NCBI RefSeq assembly: GCF_000330505.1
Contig: NW_004440180.1
Location: 199,612-263,611, forward strand
Reading direction: 5' to 3'
Length of the DNA: 64,000 nucleotides
From: Entamoeba invadens IP1
Taxonomy: Eukaryota > Evosea > Mastigamoebida > Endamoebidae
Shown: positions 20,041-30,999 of the stretch, piece after piece
How positions within the stretch are numbered: position 1 is the stretch's first letter
Layout of the letters: every line of letters begins with the position of its first letter
The notes under the pieces: generated by a model
Database searches by the model: none
What the model saw: the letters and a program-made list of their open reading frames with translations, nothing else
What the model was told of the DNA's origin: nothing
Translations under genes and position numbers: made by a program

Positions 20041-21279
20041 TAGAACTACTGTTGTTATAAAAATAGATATGTAAAAAAGAAATGTTGTTTTATTTTTCTA
20101 TGAATTATTTTCGAAAAAGAAATACAAAGAAATTATGTAGTGATTGAAGAATTGTACAGTATTAAAACAATTAAAACAACCCAAGTACAAATAAACATAT
20201 GTTTGCGTTTTAAATATGGGAAAAAACAGGATACTTTAAAGTATCACAAAAGAGTAAATAAAATACAATTAAAAAAAATAAAAAGCCTCTTAAGGGGTGG
20301 AAAGAGTTGGGAAAAAAGTCGAAATGGGGTTGTTATTAAAATATGACAAAATGATGCATATAAAGCGGCAAAATTTCAATGATGTTTTTGTAAAATAAAA
20401 GACAATCAAAAGTATTTAATTAATAAGTATTTGGTATTAATAATTATTACTATAAATATTACTTGATAAATAATTAAGTCAAAAGAATGACATTATGCAA
20501 TTTCCATGTTATGAAAACCAAAACAAGTTGTATTTTTTGACGAATTGGTAGTGGGGAGTTTAAAAGGGGAAATATCCCGAAGAGTTAGCTTGGTATAAGA
20601 AACACTTTGAAAATACTAAAAATTGCATTTGATGTAGAAACTTCTCCAAAACTTAAATTATCGTCAAGAACAGAAAAGTTAATAATTCTGTGTTACGAAT
20701 ACAATTTTTTTGGTGTTCCAAAATGGTCTGTAGATAAAAAAAAGACATCGCAGCGTTTATTATTGTAAAATAAAATTTTATTCCTTTATTTTTAATTTAT
20801 TTATTAAACTCATTTGATACAATAAAAATAACGCAACAAATACACCCATTTTGCCTTTAAGAGTTCTGATGTTAAATACACAAACCCACCCGACAGCCAT
20901 TTTTCCGGCTGAAATGAATAAAAAAGACCAAATGGGTGATGACAAAAAAAGAGGAAAAAGACGGGCTGTTTTTATCCAAAACTTCGTTTTGATTGGTACA
21001 AAAAATAGAACAGTACGGCAAAGATGAATTTCGTGTATCAAAAGTTTGTTTTATTTTGGTATTCTACAAGTATTTATCACGTAACAAAATGGGAAATTAG
21101 CACTTTATAAATGGCTTTTTTATCTACTTTTTTTTTGAGTTCTGTCTGATTATGCCTATTTTCTATTCTTAAAATCAATAGTAAATCAAATTATTCGAAA
21201 ACTAATATGAAATTAGACCAAGACGATAATGTGATCAAAAATAGAAAATTATTAATAGAAGAAACTAGAAAAAAGACAA
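20041..21279. other. Intergenic region with a possible protein remnant
   Basis: No complete gene was seen. Around 20605-20765 (+) one frame reads like protein (VETSPKLKLSSRTEKLIIL, then YEYNFFGVPKW) for about 50 codons but has no ATG and no match I recognise. It may be a decayed gene piece. The rest is AT-rich. Confidence 0.3.
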
Positions 21280-22314
21280 ATGGAACAACAGCCCATGTCT
21301 GTCAAAGCAATTGTCCATTCTGTAGAGTCGTTATATTCAAAGACTCCATCGCGATTCGACGAGTCGGCCTTACCAACTAAAACTAAAATCGATGATGCGT
21401 TTCTTATCAAAGTTGTCGACGGTCGTTTACTCTTCGTCCACACGAAACGAAACCTCTTCACCAAAATAAAGGAAGTCCTCTTCGATCTCGACATCACAAA
21501 AACAAAAGTCCAACCGTCACTCTCTGCTTCGAAAAAGGACTTTGGAAAGATCCTTATAATCACTGAAACAACTGAACACCGCAAAACTACACTCACCGTC
21601 TTTTTCGACACATCAAGCTTGTTGAACGAGTTTTCGACCTTTTTCAATAAACAGGCAACTCTCCACCAAAATCAGAAGCTCTTTGGAATATCATTACAAA
21701 AGCTCTTTGAGCAGAACGACAACTCCTTCCCACCATTTTTAGAGTATTTTCTTACGCAAATCACCTCCCATCCAACAGAAATCTTTGAAGATGTTGAAGT
21801 CGATGATATCCCGAGTTCTATTGCTCAAGTCGAACAGAATAAAACTCTGAATTTCCCACCAGAAATGTGTTGGACACTCCTGACAATCTTCCTCAAGAAA
21901 CTCCCAGTGCCTCTCTTGTACCCACTCGACAAGTTTGTCACGGAAAAGGAAACGCCAAAGCACACCATCGAGTCGATGCAAAATGTAGTGACCTCGTTAC
22001 CATACGCACAAAGAGCTGTTCTTGAAAAGGTCTTTCTGATGCTGGACACACTGTTGTCGACATACCCAGGCAAGATGTTAGAGAAAAAGATATTTAGTTC
22101 TGTGTGCTGGGATAAGAGCGGAGCCGTCTCGTTTCTGCTCGAAGAGGTGGTTGTCTTTCTGATTGGGAATGCAAGCGAGATCTTTGTGGATGAGACAGTG
22201 TTACTTCTTGGGAGTGATGTGATGCTACCAATACAACGAGGCAGATTTTCTTTGTTGAGTGATGTAAATAGAAAAGGTGGAAATCTGTTCCCCGTCAAAT
22301 TGGAAGCGGACTGA
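21280..22314 (+). CDS. RhoGAP-like protein with an N-terminal PH-like region, arginine finger missing
   Basis: 344 residues. Residues about 35-125 look like a PH domain (strands around LLFVHTKRNLF and KILIITETTE, with a closing helix near FDTSSLLNEFSTFF). Residues about 133-320 follow the RhoGAP fold: an FGISLQKLFEQ opening, PPFLEYFLTQI, then a characteristic LLTIFLKKLPVPLLYPLDKF block and the SLPYAQRAVL helix. The family's GIFR motif, which supplies the catalytic arginine, is replaced by EIFEDVEVDD, so I see no arginine finger at the expected place. In Rho GAPs loss of that residue abolishes or greatly lowers activity, so this may be a GTPase-binding scaffold. Location is probably cytosol or membrane through the PH region. 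Confidence 0.75.
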   Translation: MEQQPMSVKAIVHSVESLYSKTPSRFDESALPTKTKIDDAFLIKVVDGRLLFVHTKRNLFTKIKEVLFDLDITKTKVQPSLSASKKDFGKILIITETTEHRKTTLTVFFDTSSLLNEFSTFFNKQATLHQNQKLFGISLQKLFEQNDNSFPPFLEYFLTQITSHPTEIFEDVEVDDIPSSIAQVEQNKTLNFPPEMCWTLLTIFLKKLPVPLLYPLDKFVTEKETPKHTIESMQNVVTSLPYAQRAVLEKVFLMLDTLLSTYPGKMLEKKIFSSVCWDKSGAVSFLLEEVVVFLIGNASEIFVDETVLLLGSDVMLPIQRGRFSLLSDVNRKGGNLFPVKLEAD

Positions 22315-22563
22315 GCCGACGTGTGTATCTTATTTGTGTTAATTTAATTATTTCTTATTTGTCTTGTGAACAACCTGAAGCAACGAACATAGTATTAAAA
22401 AGTTTTACAGTTGTAAGAGGAAGTGTCGATGGTATGAAGGAACATGTCTAAGTCGATTGAGTTGAACTCGAGTAAAAGTTCTCGAGTCTGTGATGAAAAT
22501 GTGTACTCAACAACGTTGCACAATTTTGCTTGTTGTATGAATGGGAGTTCATCGAGTGTCGTG

Positions 22564-24010
22564 TCAATTCTCTACATGTGAGCCAGAACATGGAGTAAAC
22601 TATAATAGAATAATATTATATTATAAAAGCAAACTAATGAGACGAAGTGATGGAACCTCTTATCTTCAAGGTTTGGAGGAACATCAAAACTGCTTGTATC
22701 GTCATATTTGTCTCGTTTGCTCTCTTCAATATCATCAGTACCACCAGACAAATTGGATCGATAAACTACACCCGGTAACGTTGGAAACCCTTTGTCCTCG
22801 GGTTTGAATTCAACAAACTCTTCAACGTCATCAAACGACTTCGCAAATTTACTCGAAGGAAACTGTTTCGAAGAACCATCAAAAAAGCCCAGCGATGACT
22901 CTTTTGAGCAGGAAGAATTGCGACGGTTGTGGGAATAGTGACTCGAGTTGTGTTGTGACAATTGACGGGAACGACTCCTCGAACGGCTTCTTGAACGACT
23001 TTTTTGACGACTTTTGTTGTCAATGTTGTTGTGACTTTGTGACAACGTATTTTTGATTGTGTTTTGAAACTCATGGATTTGGTCTTGTGTGAAAATAGGG
23101 TACGAGAAGCTGATTCGGTTTCGAATCTTCAAGTCGCATTTTTGCGATAAGAGTCGAATGTATGATAAATCGATATTTGAGAAGTATTGAACGCGGTCAC
23201 CTGTTATACACTTGATTAATATTGCTTGAAACGACTCTATTTGTTACTTTCTAATCGTGTTGATTGAATTCTATAATGGTTCTAAATCATAAAACAAACC
23301 AAGCTGCGCGAGTGTCGACATTGAAACCATGATATCATTAAACGCATCAATAAAATCATAGTGCTTATACCGAGTGTTCATGAATGTGTACATGATATCA
23401 TATACATTATAGTGATGATTTGTATCATCGACGATTTGGTTGAGTAACATAAGTGAGTAATTTAACATCGAGTTTGACTCCATTACCCACGACCTAATAT
23501 GCCCAAACCCAAATCCAATGATATAGTCTTCGCTATAATTTTCCGCCTCTTCGGGTCGTAAGAACTTGACTTCAACGTATTTGATTTGTTTTCTAAACTG
23601 TTCTGATTGGGTTTGAAGCCTTTTCGACAGTGGTGGAGAAATACTCACCGTTTTTTCTGATAATATTTTGAGTATGAGAAATAATGACCCGAGTTCCGGC
23701 TCGTGTTGAACTCCTCGGACATACTTCTCCATGATATGAATTATCATCTCCACAATTTCCTCTTCGATATAATTGAAATAAATAATGTCTGCTATAACAC
23801 GATGTAATTGCTGACTATAAGCTCTTTTGGTCCAATGAATAAAATGAAAACAAACAACTACACCCTGCGATTCGAGATCGAAGTTGTCGATATACCGTGA
23901 AAACGATGAAAGACACTCCTAAGATATGAGACCATGTCAGTGGGTTGTGTGTGACAAACTTTGATCGATCGCTTACTCTCGAACATCTGTGACGAACCGA
24001 AGTTACTCAT
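22564..24010 (-). CDS. Four-exon gene for a helical protein with an RS-rich segment
   Basis: My model joins 24010-23960, 23918-23300, 23236-22635 and 22599-22564 into 436 codons including the stop. Each intron begins GTTTGT or GTTTGC and ends TTAG, ATAG or TATAG (41, 63 and 35 bases), the Entamoeba pattern, and each join keeps frame. Without splicing the region falls into separate frames with stops. The first 280 residues or so are helical (for example IIYFNYIEEEIVEMIIHIMEKYV). Then comes a run of Arg-Ser dipeptides (about residue 295-310) and an acidic, Ser-rich tail. RS segments are typical of pre-mRNA splicing or nuclear-speckle proteins, but I do not recognise the helical domain. If the 35-base intron is not removed, the end becomes a short hydrophobic tail. 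A very short third intron is the weakest point. Confidence 0.65.
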
Positions 24011-24574
24011 TAGCTTTATTAAGTAAATAAGTATTATAAGTGGTTTTCCCACGAAAAGAGAAAAAAGTTGCTATTTGTTTCCCGTTATAGTAATTGATAC
24101 ATATCTATTGATTATGTATTTACTTATCAAATAGATACAAAAGAATTCTCTTTATCTTATTGAGAATGGCGTATAAAATAGCAAAGAACATCAATTATTA
24201 TTTGAAATTAGCCAACACCGACTCTCGAGCGGAATTTATAAGTTTTAAAATGTATCTTTATTGTTTTAGAAATAACATAAAAAAGGCTTACCACAGCAGT
24301 CCTTCACTCTTTAAAAAATGCGGCTGATACAAAGAAGAGATGTTTGTAAATATATTACAAATATATTAAGAATATATATTCTTCGTTGTATAGCACAAAA
24401 AAAAGTAAAAAATGTTATTGCTGCAAAAATTAAGTTGCAACAACTCAACATGTTTTCTTCAAAATCAAAAATCAAGACGTTCTTTTCTCTTTTTGTCTTC
24501 TTGTCAAGTCCATATGCTATTGCTGCTGATTCTAAGCACATTGATGTCTGGAATGTTGTTCGCATTCTTTGTTG

Positions 24575-24826
24575 CTTTTTGGGAAGAGATGTTATAATGA
24601 GTTGGAGATGTGATGATTGCGTTGTTGGTTTTGATACCAACACACTTTTTGCTGTCTCCTTCGTCTTTGTCAGCACCGTCGAACTGATCTCTTTTGGTGT
24701 CAACTTCTTGACTTCCCTTTGTGTTCAACTTGAATCAAAAATTGTCATTGCTGTGATCAACAATGGAGTATGACCAATGCTTCATATCCTCTTCAATGGC
24801 TGGATTCCTAAAGCGACGCTCAAACA
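24575..24826 (-). repeat. 252 bp dispersed repeat, copy A
   Basis: Identical over all 252 bases, by eye, to the reverse complement of 29701-29952. On the minus strand it begins TGTTTGAGCGTCGC and encodes a protein-like string (FERRFRNPAIEEDMKHWSY) that stops after about 30 codons, followed in another frame by a Lys/Asp-rich stretch. It looks like part of a transposon or multicopy gene. Copy A's similarity to coding DNA continues past the repeat (24575 towards 24500), so it is the longer copy. Confidence 0.85.
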
Positions 24827-26866
24827 GTATTTGAAAACAACGACATTGTTCCTTACGTTCTTTGTATTTTTTTGTCTTAAAAAGAATAAGTTATTATTTT
24901 TTTTTGTAAAATAAACAATATTAACAAAGTTGTTAGTAACTAATAAATAAATATAAAACAAATCAATTATAAAACAGTTTATTTTATTAAAATAAACTTA
25001 CAATTTCAAACACAAATATTTGGAACTGTAAATAAATTACAATTTTTATATTAAGTTATTTATTGATCGTTGTACTTACAAGAGGCAGAATACTAACTTG
25101 ACAAAGAATAAATTGATTGACAGCACGATGATTAGCCAAAATGCTCAAATGACGATTTTTGTAGAGTTGTTTTGGGTTTGTTTTTTCGGGAATTATTACT
25201 CACATCTATTTTTATAAAAGAAATTGATTGACAGAGACTAAAAATGGTGTTTTATTTTTCTGAAAATACAAGTGGAACTGGAACTTGATTAAGAAAGGTC
25301 TTTTCAAATTATTTGGTTTGGATCTCCTCCATTTTACCAATTGTGAAAGGCTCGAGACTTTATTGAAGTGCGTCAACATGATTGCCATAGACTCGATGAT
25401 CTTTGTGGTATAACACATGGAAGTTCTCACAAATTTTGGTAAATTGAGTTTTCGAAATGGAAATGGGTTGCCCCAAATTTCCTGAAAACTCAATTCTATG
25501 CTAAATAGTTGATATGACTAAGCAACACCATGTCAAGTGCTTTCTTTCTCTCCCTTTCCAAATCAGATATCAAAAATTCCGATTAGGTGGAGCAAAGAGT
25601 CTTCTGGTTATTGCTGCGTTTGAAAACATATTAGCAAGGAAAAACACATAAAACTCTTCAACAAAACGACTGTCAGATTTTATGTCAACATAAAAAATTA
25701 ATTAGTGACTTCTTTATTACTTTGTTTTTTTGAAACTTTCATAACGTTTTTTTCCATCTCAGTGTATTCATTCTATTTATTTTTCCTTTTTAAAGTTTTG
25801 AACACCTTTTCAAACTCTGGATGTTTGTTTATTAACATGATATCGACAAACTTTGTTGATACAACAACACGAACTTTAATGGTTGAAAATTGATTTGAAT
25901 GCAGCTTCGAAAGGCTTGACATGAAAACTGGAATTTTTAATTGAAAACATTTTTAACTTTTAGACTATGGTAAAAAATGTATCTTATGTGTATGTATGTG
26001 TGAGCCACAATTCTGAACCTAAAAATGTTGTAAAATGTGATATTCTCTTAATTTTAGTGTTATCTTTTTAAGTTTAAGTTTGAGGTTTCAAGTTTACACT
26101 CTGAAAAGTTGCCATTTATATTTTTAGGCTGTTTTTTATAAAAAGAGTAACAATAAACAGTAATACATTATCCAACAACTATTTTTATGACATTGTTATT
26201 AATTAATATTCAACAAGTGTTACATTTAAAAGAACCATAATTGTTGTGGTGTTATCGAAATACATGTGTTTACTGTTGTGTGTTGAAATACGAAAAATAA
26301 CAAAACAACAGTTAAGCAAAAATAAAAGTATATATAATTACTCGCTTGTATATTATTATCAACAAAAGTTGTTGAATGATAATTGAGGATATCAAAGTGG
26401 TTACACAATTAAATAAATAACAATTGTTTATATTTGATTTTTCTTTGTTTCAACAAAATGTCAAACCAATTACACAAAAATTACAATCAATATTTGAGAA
26501 TAATAATGTCATCAACAATCGTTATTCAACGGGAATTATATCTATATTAACAATATTATATATCTGTTATTCATTAATTTGAACATTTAATTGTGTTCAT
26601 AACTTTGTTATGTGAATAATTGAAAACATAATTTTCTAAGTATTAAACATAAAGAAACGACTTCATCAAATTAACTAAATAATTTAACACATTATATTGT
26701 ATCGGTATTCATTTGTTGTATTAAGTTAGAAACCACAATCAAGCATCAATGAACTCTTCAAAACGAAATCTTGACGATTATTATTGTTACTAACTTTTTC
26801 CAATAGTGATAATATTTCACTTTAATTCAATAACCAAGAAATGTGTCTTTTACCCTTTCAAAAAAA

Positions 26867-26897
26867 TGTTAAACTCAGTAAATTACTGAGTTTAACA
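26867..26897. terminator. 15 bp perfect hairpin 3' of the BRCT gene
   Basis: TGTTAAACTCAGTAA and TTACTGAGTTTAACA are perfect complements separated by one A. It sits 67-97 bases past the stop codon of the minus-strand gene at 26964, so it is in or just after the 3' UTR. It could be a 3' processing or RNA-stability element, or DNA cruciform; eukaryotic Pol II does not need such a hairpin to terminate, so 'terminator' is only the nearest class. Confidence 0.35.
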
Positions 26898-26963
26898 CAA
26901 ATAAAATGTAATTTTGGTAAATATTGTAATGAAAAAGTATCTAATTTGAATAAAAAATAAAAT

Positions 26964-28865
26964 TCATTTTGCACTTTCTGATCTTATTGCTTTGCGCCTA
27001 TTTTTTGCAAGTGACATATCAACGTCTTTATCGCCAACTTCCCCCTTTGCTATTTTTTCACGATTTTCTTTCTTAATTCCATCAACCAAATATTCACAGA
27101 CATCAACAAGTGTCATCTTGCAAATGGAATCATACAACCATTCCTCTTTCACACAAAACCCAAGTGTTCTTCTTGTGGCGTCACACTTCATGAATGTCTC
27201 TCCTGCTACCACGTAGTGCGCGTTTTTAGGACGAAGTGTGACTTCTCCCCCCAACATTGTGATCCACCTCTCAATTATTTGATTGGGTACTTTAGTCTCT
27301 CCAAAGACGCATATCACCTTCCCGTCAAACAACGTTTCATCAACATGACCGGCTCCCGAAAATTTATCAATTTCGTACTTGGCACACTTCTCAACCTTTT
27401 TTAACTTATGTGACGCCTTCACCCACTCCGCACCAACAACTTGTTTTCCTTGTACTATCCCCTCAATGACTTCCGATGTCCTTCTCTCATGGAATGTGAC
27501 TACTATGTCATACTTCCCTCCAATACTTGAAACAGTAAAGAGGCCATTTTTGTGGATTTCATTCTTCAGATTCTCCTCTTCTGAAGGGCTTCCTCCAGTG
27601 ATCTTAACATATACCCCACTTGAACCCTTTTTGATTTCAACAGGTTCTCTTTTTCGTGTCTTTCTCTTGGGCTTTTCTTCATCACTTTCAGTCCCATCTT
27701 CTTTCTCAATTTCGTCGTCACTCCTTTTTAAAACCTTTTTTGAAAGCCGCTTGCGAACAACGCGCTTTTTTGGCACTTTTTCTACTTCTTCATCTTCTTT
27801 CTTCGCTTTTTTACTCTTCCTCGCACGCTTTTTCGAAGCTCGCACTAATTTCAATGGAACACCACTTCCCCATGTACCTCCATGTGAAAAAGCCGGACAA
27901 TACCCACCAAAGTTCCAATAAACCGTGTAAATAAACGACTTCCCATCTTTTTGATACGCAAACAAACAATTTCTGTCTTTCGTTAAATTGGAACACAACA
28001 CTTTTTCTAATTGCGTTTCATCGATTGTTTCATATTTTAGAATTGTCTTAAATTCCTGTTTTAATTCTTTCGCTTTGGGGTCGACAATAACGGCAGTTCC
28101 TTTCTCCGAAACACTTATTAAATTACCATTTGGGGCGAAACCAAGTCTAACAACTCTTTCACTGGTTTTTATAGTTGAGTCACAGTGGACATAATAGGTG
28201 TATTGCTCTTCGCCTTTTGTCAACACAGTGACACACCCCTTAACGTTTCCAAGTGCAACATATTGCGAATCCTGAGAAATCGCAATTGCAGTGTAGTCAT
28301 CTAATACTTTAAGATATCCTCCAGAAAAATATCTCTTTGCGCGATTTACAAAGGTCTTCGAGTCGACAAATTCTGCACCTTGTTTACACAGAAACCCTAA
28401 AGTGTCTTCAGAACAAGCGAAGTCAATAACATTTGGTATTTTCAGTGTTTTTTCCTCATTATACTCTTTTGAATAAATCTTGACAGAGTCTTTAAAAGAG
28501 ACCATTATATGTTCATCAGACGCACCCACTGCTATTAAATTTTCAGGAAAAGTTAACACTTCAGTAGTTGTATTGTTTTTACCTATTTTAAAGAGTTTGG
28601 TATTTGTTGAGACATAAAAGTCGTCTTTAAACAAGAAAGACGATACGACTGGCTCTTTCAAACCTTGCGGTTCGTGTTGGACCTTTGGAGTCTTTGAGAC
28701 AAATTTACCATCGTTGGTGACAGCCACATAGTCGTTTGGAGACTTTGCGCATATGTTGACGATTGGGTATTCGATTGTGAATATTGGCGCAGCAAACAAA
28801 TTCAATGTTTGGAGTTCGGGATACCACTCACTCATTGGATCTCTATTTTTAAAAAGATGACGCAT
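26964..28865 (-). CDS. Beta-propeller-like protein with tandem BRCT domains
   Basis: 633 residues; a start at Met11 (MSEWYPELQ) is also possible. Residues about 20-340 consist of short beta-strand repeats like a degenerate WD40 propeller (for example SQYVALGNVKGCVTVL and LGFAPNGNLISVSEKGTAVIVD). Residues 341-415 are a basic, Lys/Arg-rich linker with acidic clusters, probably nuclear localisation signals. BRCT 1 is at about 416-490 (ends VVGAEWV), BRCT 2 at about 511-587 (GGEVTLRPKNAHYVV and the CVKEEWLYDSI tryptophan). Tandem BRCTs usually bind phosphoserine peptides in DNA-damage signalling. I do not know a named protein with this order, so the propeller-BRCT fusion is notable. Inference: a nuclear repair or chromatin adaptor. 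It may also be a relative of nucleolar BRCT proteins. Confidence 0.8.
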   Translation of the reverse strand: MRHLFKNRDPMSEWYPELQTLNLFAAPIFTIEYPIVNICAKSPNDYVAVTNDGKFVSKTPKVQHEPQGLKEPVVSSFLFKDDFYVSTNTKLFKIGKNNTTTEVLTFPENLIAVGASDEHIMVSFKDSVKIYSKEYNEEKTLKIPNVIDFACSEDTLGFLCKQGAEFVDSKTFVNRAKRYFSGGYLKVLDDYTAIAISQDSQYVALGNVKGCVTVLTKGEEQYTYYVHCDSTIKTSERVVRLGFAPNGNLISVSEKGTAVIVDPKAKELKQEFKTILKYETIDETQLEKVLCSNLTKDRNCLFAYQKDGKSFIYTVYWNFGGYCPAFSHGGTWGSGVPLKLVRASKKRARKSKKAKKEDEEVEKVPKKRVVRKRLSKKVLKRSDDEIEKEDGTESDEEKPKRKTRKREPVEIKKGSSGVYVKITGGSPSEEENLKNEIHKNGLFTVSSIGGKYDIVVTFHERRTSEVIEGIVQGKQVVGAEWVKASHKLKKVEKCAKYEIDKFSGAGHVDETLFDGKVICVFGETKVPNQIIERWITMLGGEVTLRPKNAHYVVAGETFMKCDATRRTLGFCVKEEWLYDSICKMTLVDVCEYLVDGIKKENREKIAKGEVGDKDVDMSLAKNRRKAIRSESAK

Positions 28866-29200
28866 TTTTAAGATGAATCTATTTGAGGTTTTTGCATATT
28901 TTTATCAAGATTTCGGTTGTTCAATAATACTTCTTTTGTTCATGTTTAAAAATTTAGTTTTTTGTAATTTTAAAATACTATAAATAATATTAGATAAATG
29001 CCCAATAGTGGGTGAATTAATGATTGTTATTGAAAATGTTAATTTGAATGTAAAAATAAATAATTTATTTCAATTTTTTATTTTATTCTATTGTAGGTGA
29101 TATTGGAATAAAATACTTAGTAATATCATCACATGTAAACAGTGTTTACAAAGATGAGATTGAATATATTTTATCCCAAAAATGAATAAACATTATTTAA

Positions 29201-29415
29201 TAGAGTCATTCTCCAAAAGTTGTCCCTTTTGCAAAAAAATACACAAAATATTCTTTAAAAAATTGGGAATTAGGTAATAAATCATAAAAACGGTAAAAAA
29301 ACTGAAACAATGATTTTCTGGCGTTTCTAAAAATTTCCCGATATATTCCAGTTATTTATATCTAAAAACTGACGGACAACTTTGGAGAAAGGACAACCTT
29401 TAGAGAATGACTCTA
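29201..29415. mobile_element. 215 bp MITE with 25 bp terminal inverted repeats
   Basis: The left end (29201-29225) and the reverse complement of the right end (29391-29415) match in 23 of 25 bases: TAGAGTCATTCTC at the start, GTTGTCC at the inner side. Terminal TA on each side suggests a TA target duplication as in mariner/Tc1-derived MITEs. The interior is non-coding. A decayed relative lies at 11201-11352. Confidence 0.85.
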
Positions 29416-29700
29416 ATAAAAACAACATTTTTGTGTTTAATATTTAAAAAAAAAATCACTGAACAAAAATATGAAACAAAATATTTGTATAAATATGAAA
29501 TATCAAAAATTAAAAAAAACAAAAATTTTCAATTTAAAGAGACAACTCATCAACTTGTCGTCTCTTTAATTATGACAGAATTAAAATCGTTGCAAACGAT
29601 CAACGCAACAAAACAATCATACAAAATTTTTATTTTCAGCGAAAAAAATGGTTTATGAAGCAACAACAAATTTATTATGAAATAAAAAACACAAAGCAAA

Positions 29701-29952
29701 TGTTTGAGCGTCGCTTTAGGAATCCAGCCATTGAAGAGGATATGAAGCATTGGTCATACTCCATTGTTGATCACAGCAATGACAATTTTTGATTCAAGTT
29801 GAACACAAAGGGAAGTCAAGAAGTTGACACCAAAAGAGATCAGTTCGACGGTGCTGACAAAGACGAAGGAGACAGCAAAAAGTGTGTTGGTATCAAAACC
29901 AACAACGCAATCATCACATCTCCAACTCATTATAACATCTCTTCCCAAAAAG
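29701..29952 (+). repeat. 252 bp dispersed repeat, copy B
   Basis: Perfect reverse complement of copy A at 24575-24826. The similarity stops abruptly at both ends (TGTTTGAGCG at 29701; CCCAAAAAG before 29953), without terminal repeats or a target duplication that I can see. An ATG at 29700-29702 opens the frame MFERRFRNPAIEED, which stops after 31 codons. Confidence 0.85.
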
Positions 29953-30999
29953 TAACACTCAATTTTTGAATTATAACTAAATTAAAACCAATGAAATCCA
30001 TTTCATTATCTAATTTAATTATTGACCTTTTTGTCGAAAGAAAATGCAAATTAACAAACGCTTTTCTTCTTTTAAATGTTCAGATAGATATTCATAAAAT
30101 TGAGTAAATTTTTTAATACTTATTAAATATAACTTTTACATAAATAATTTGCGAACTGTTAATATCAGTTAGACAAAAAAAACATTTAATTAAATTTAAA
30201 TAATATTTTTTACTTAAGATAATAGCTTACAAAAAACACGTGTCTAACCTTGTTGTTATACAAACATACCCACAAATTAATGAAGATTTAAAATGTGTTA
30301 TTTCTCAAATGTGTTTAATAATTAGTTGTGTTTATAGATATTTAAAACCATTTTTTTAAAGTCCAAATTATTAATGTATTAAAACCATTGAAATGCCGAT
30401 GAAAACCAAAGTGAGGAAATTTATAATTATTTAAATCCAATTAAACGGAAATAATCGGGATTATTTAATTTTAAAATATTTATAATTTCGATTTTTATTA
30501 TTTAATAATCATAAAAATAAACAACCCATTTTTTATTTATATAGTTGAAATATAATATTTCATCTTTCGTTAAAACATCGATGGTTCCAAAAATAAAATA
30601 GTTTATATATAATAATATTATTATATTCGATGAAAAATGGTTATAATTATTCAAAAATCTATTAAATAATAATAATTAACTAAAAAAATAAGATGGTTTT
30701 GAGTAAAAACCGTTTTATTTGCTTACTCATAAACCAATCCCGAAAAATTATTCTTTTTTACCTTATAATGCACTTTTTTTGCTCTAATTGTATATCCATT
30801 CAAGTCGAATCAAAATCTAACAAATCACTTTTCTTATTATATTTTTACAAAAGTCCCGAAATACAAAGGATTTTTGCTGAGATAAAACCTCCCAAATATA
30901 TTAACCCCTCGAAAAAACAGAAGAAAAACCCAAAAGAAATAATAAAACTTCCAATACAAAGAGGAAAAAAAGAAACTGTTTAACTCTCAAAGTAAAGAA

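Larger units (their letters stand above)
24011..26963. other. Intergenic region with one arm of an inverted pair and protein remnants
   Basis: Apart from the 252 bp repeat (24575-24826) I find no intact gene. Two minus-strand stretches read like protein: 25493-25240 (ESMAIMLTHFNKVSSLSQL, similar in style to N-terminal modules of Entamoeba LRR proteins) and about 25920-25770 (KFVDIMLINKHPEFEKVF). Neither has a supported start or a continuing domain, so both are best seen as decayed gene pieces. The region 25950-26860 is plain AT-rich DNA. Confidence 0.35.
28866..30999. other. Intergenic region holding a MITE and repeat copy B
   Basis: Contains the MITE at 29201-29415 and repeat copy B at 29701-29952. 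Nothing else coding was seen; a 96-codon frame near 30693-30983 is Lys/Ile-rich in the manner of AT-rich chance frames. Confidence 0.45.

Noticed and set aside
20605..20765. Protein-like 50-codon stretch without ATG
   Set aside because: Reads like protein but has stops upstream, no start and no recognised family; kept only as a note in the intergenic entry.
20778..21041. 87-codon minus-strand frame
   Set aside because: No family features, hydrophobic and Phe-rich as expected from T-rich DNA; no supported start context.
24311..24703. 130-codon minus-strand frame overlapping repeat copy A
   Set aside because: It is a different frame from the protein-like frame of the repeat and continues into T-rich DNA; treated as a shadow.
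25212..25920. Possible LRR-protein pseudogene on the minus strand
   Set aside because: Two protein-like pieces are present, but in an order that does not match the family and without repeats, so a pseudogene call is not supported.
30693..30983. 96-codon frame before the apyrase gene
   Set aside because: It ends before the apyrase start, has no domain and looks like a chance frame in AT-rich leader DNA.
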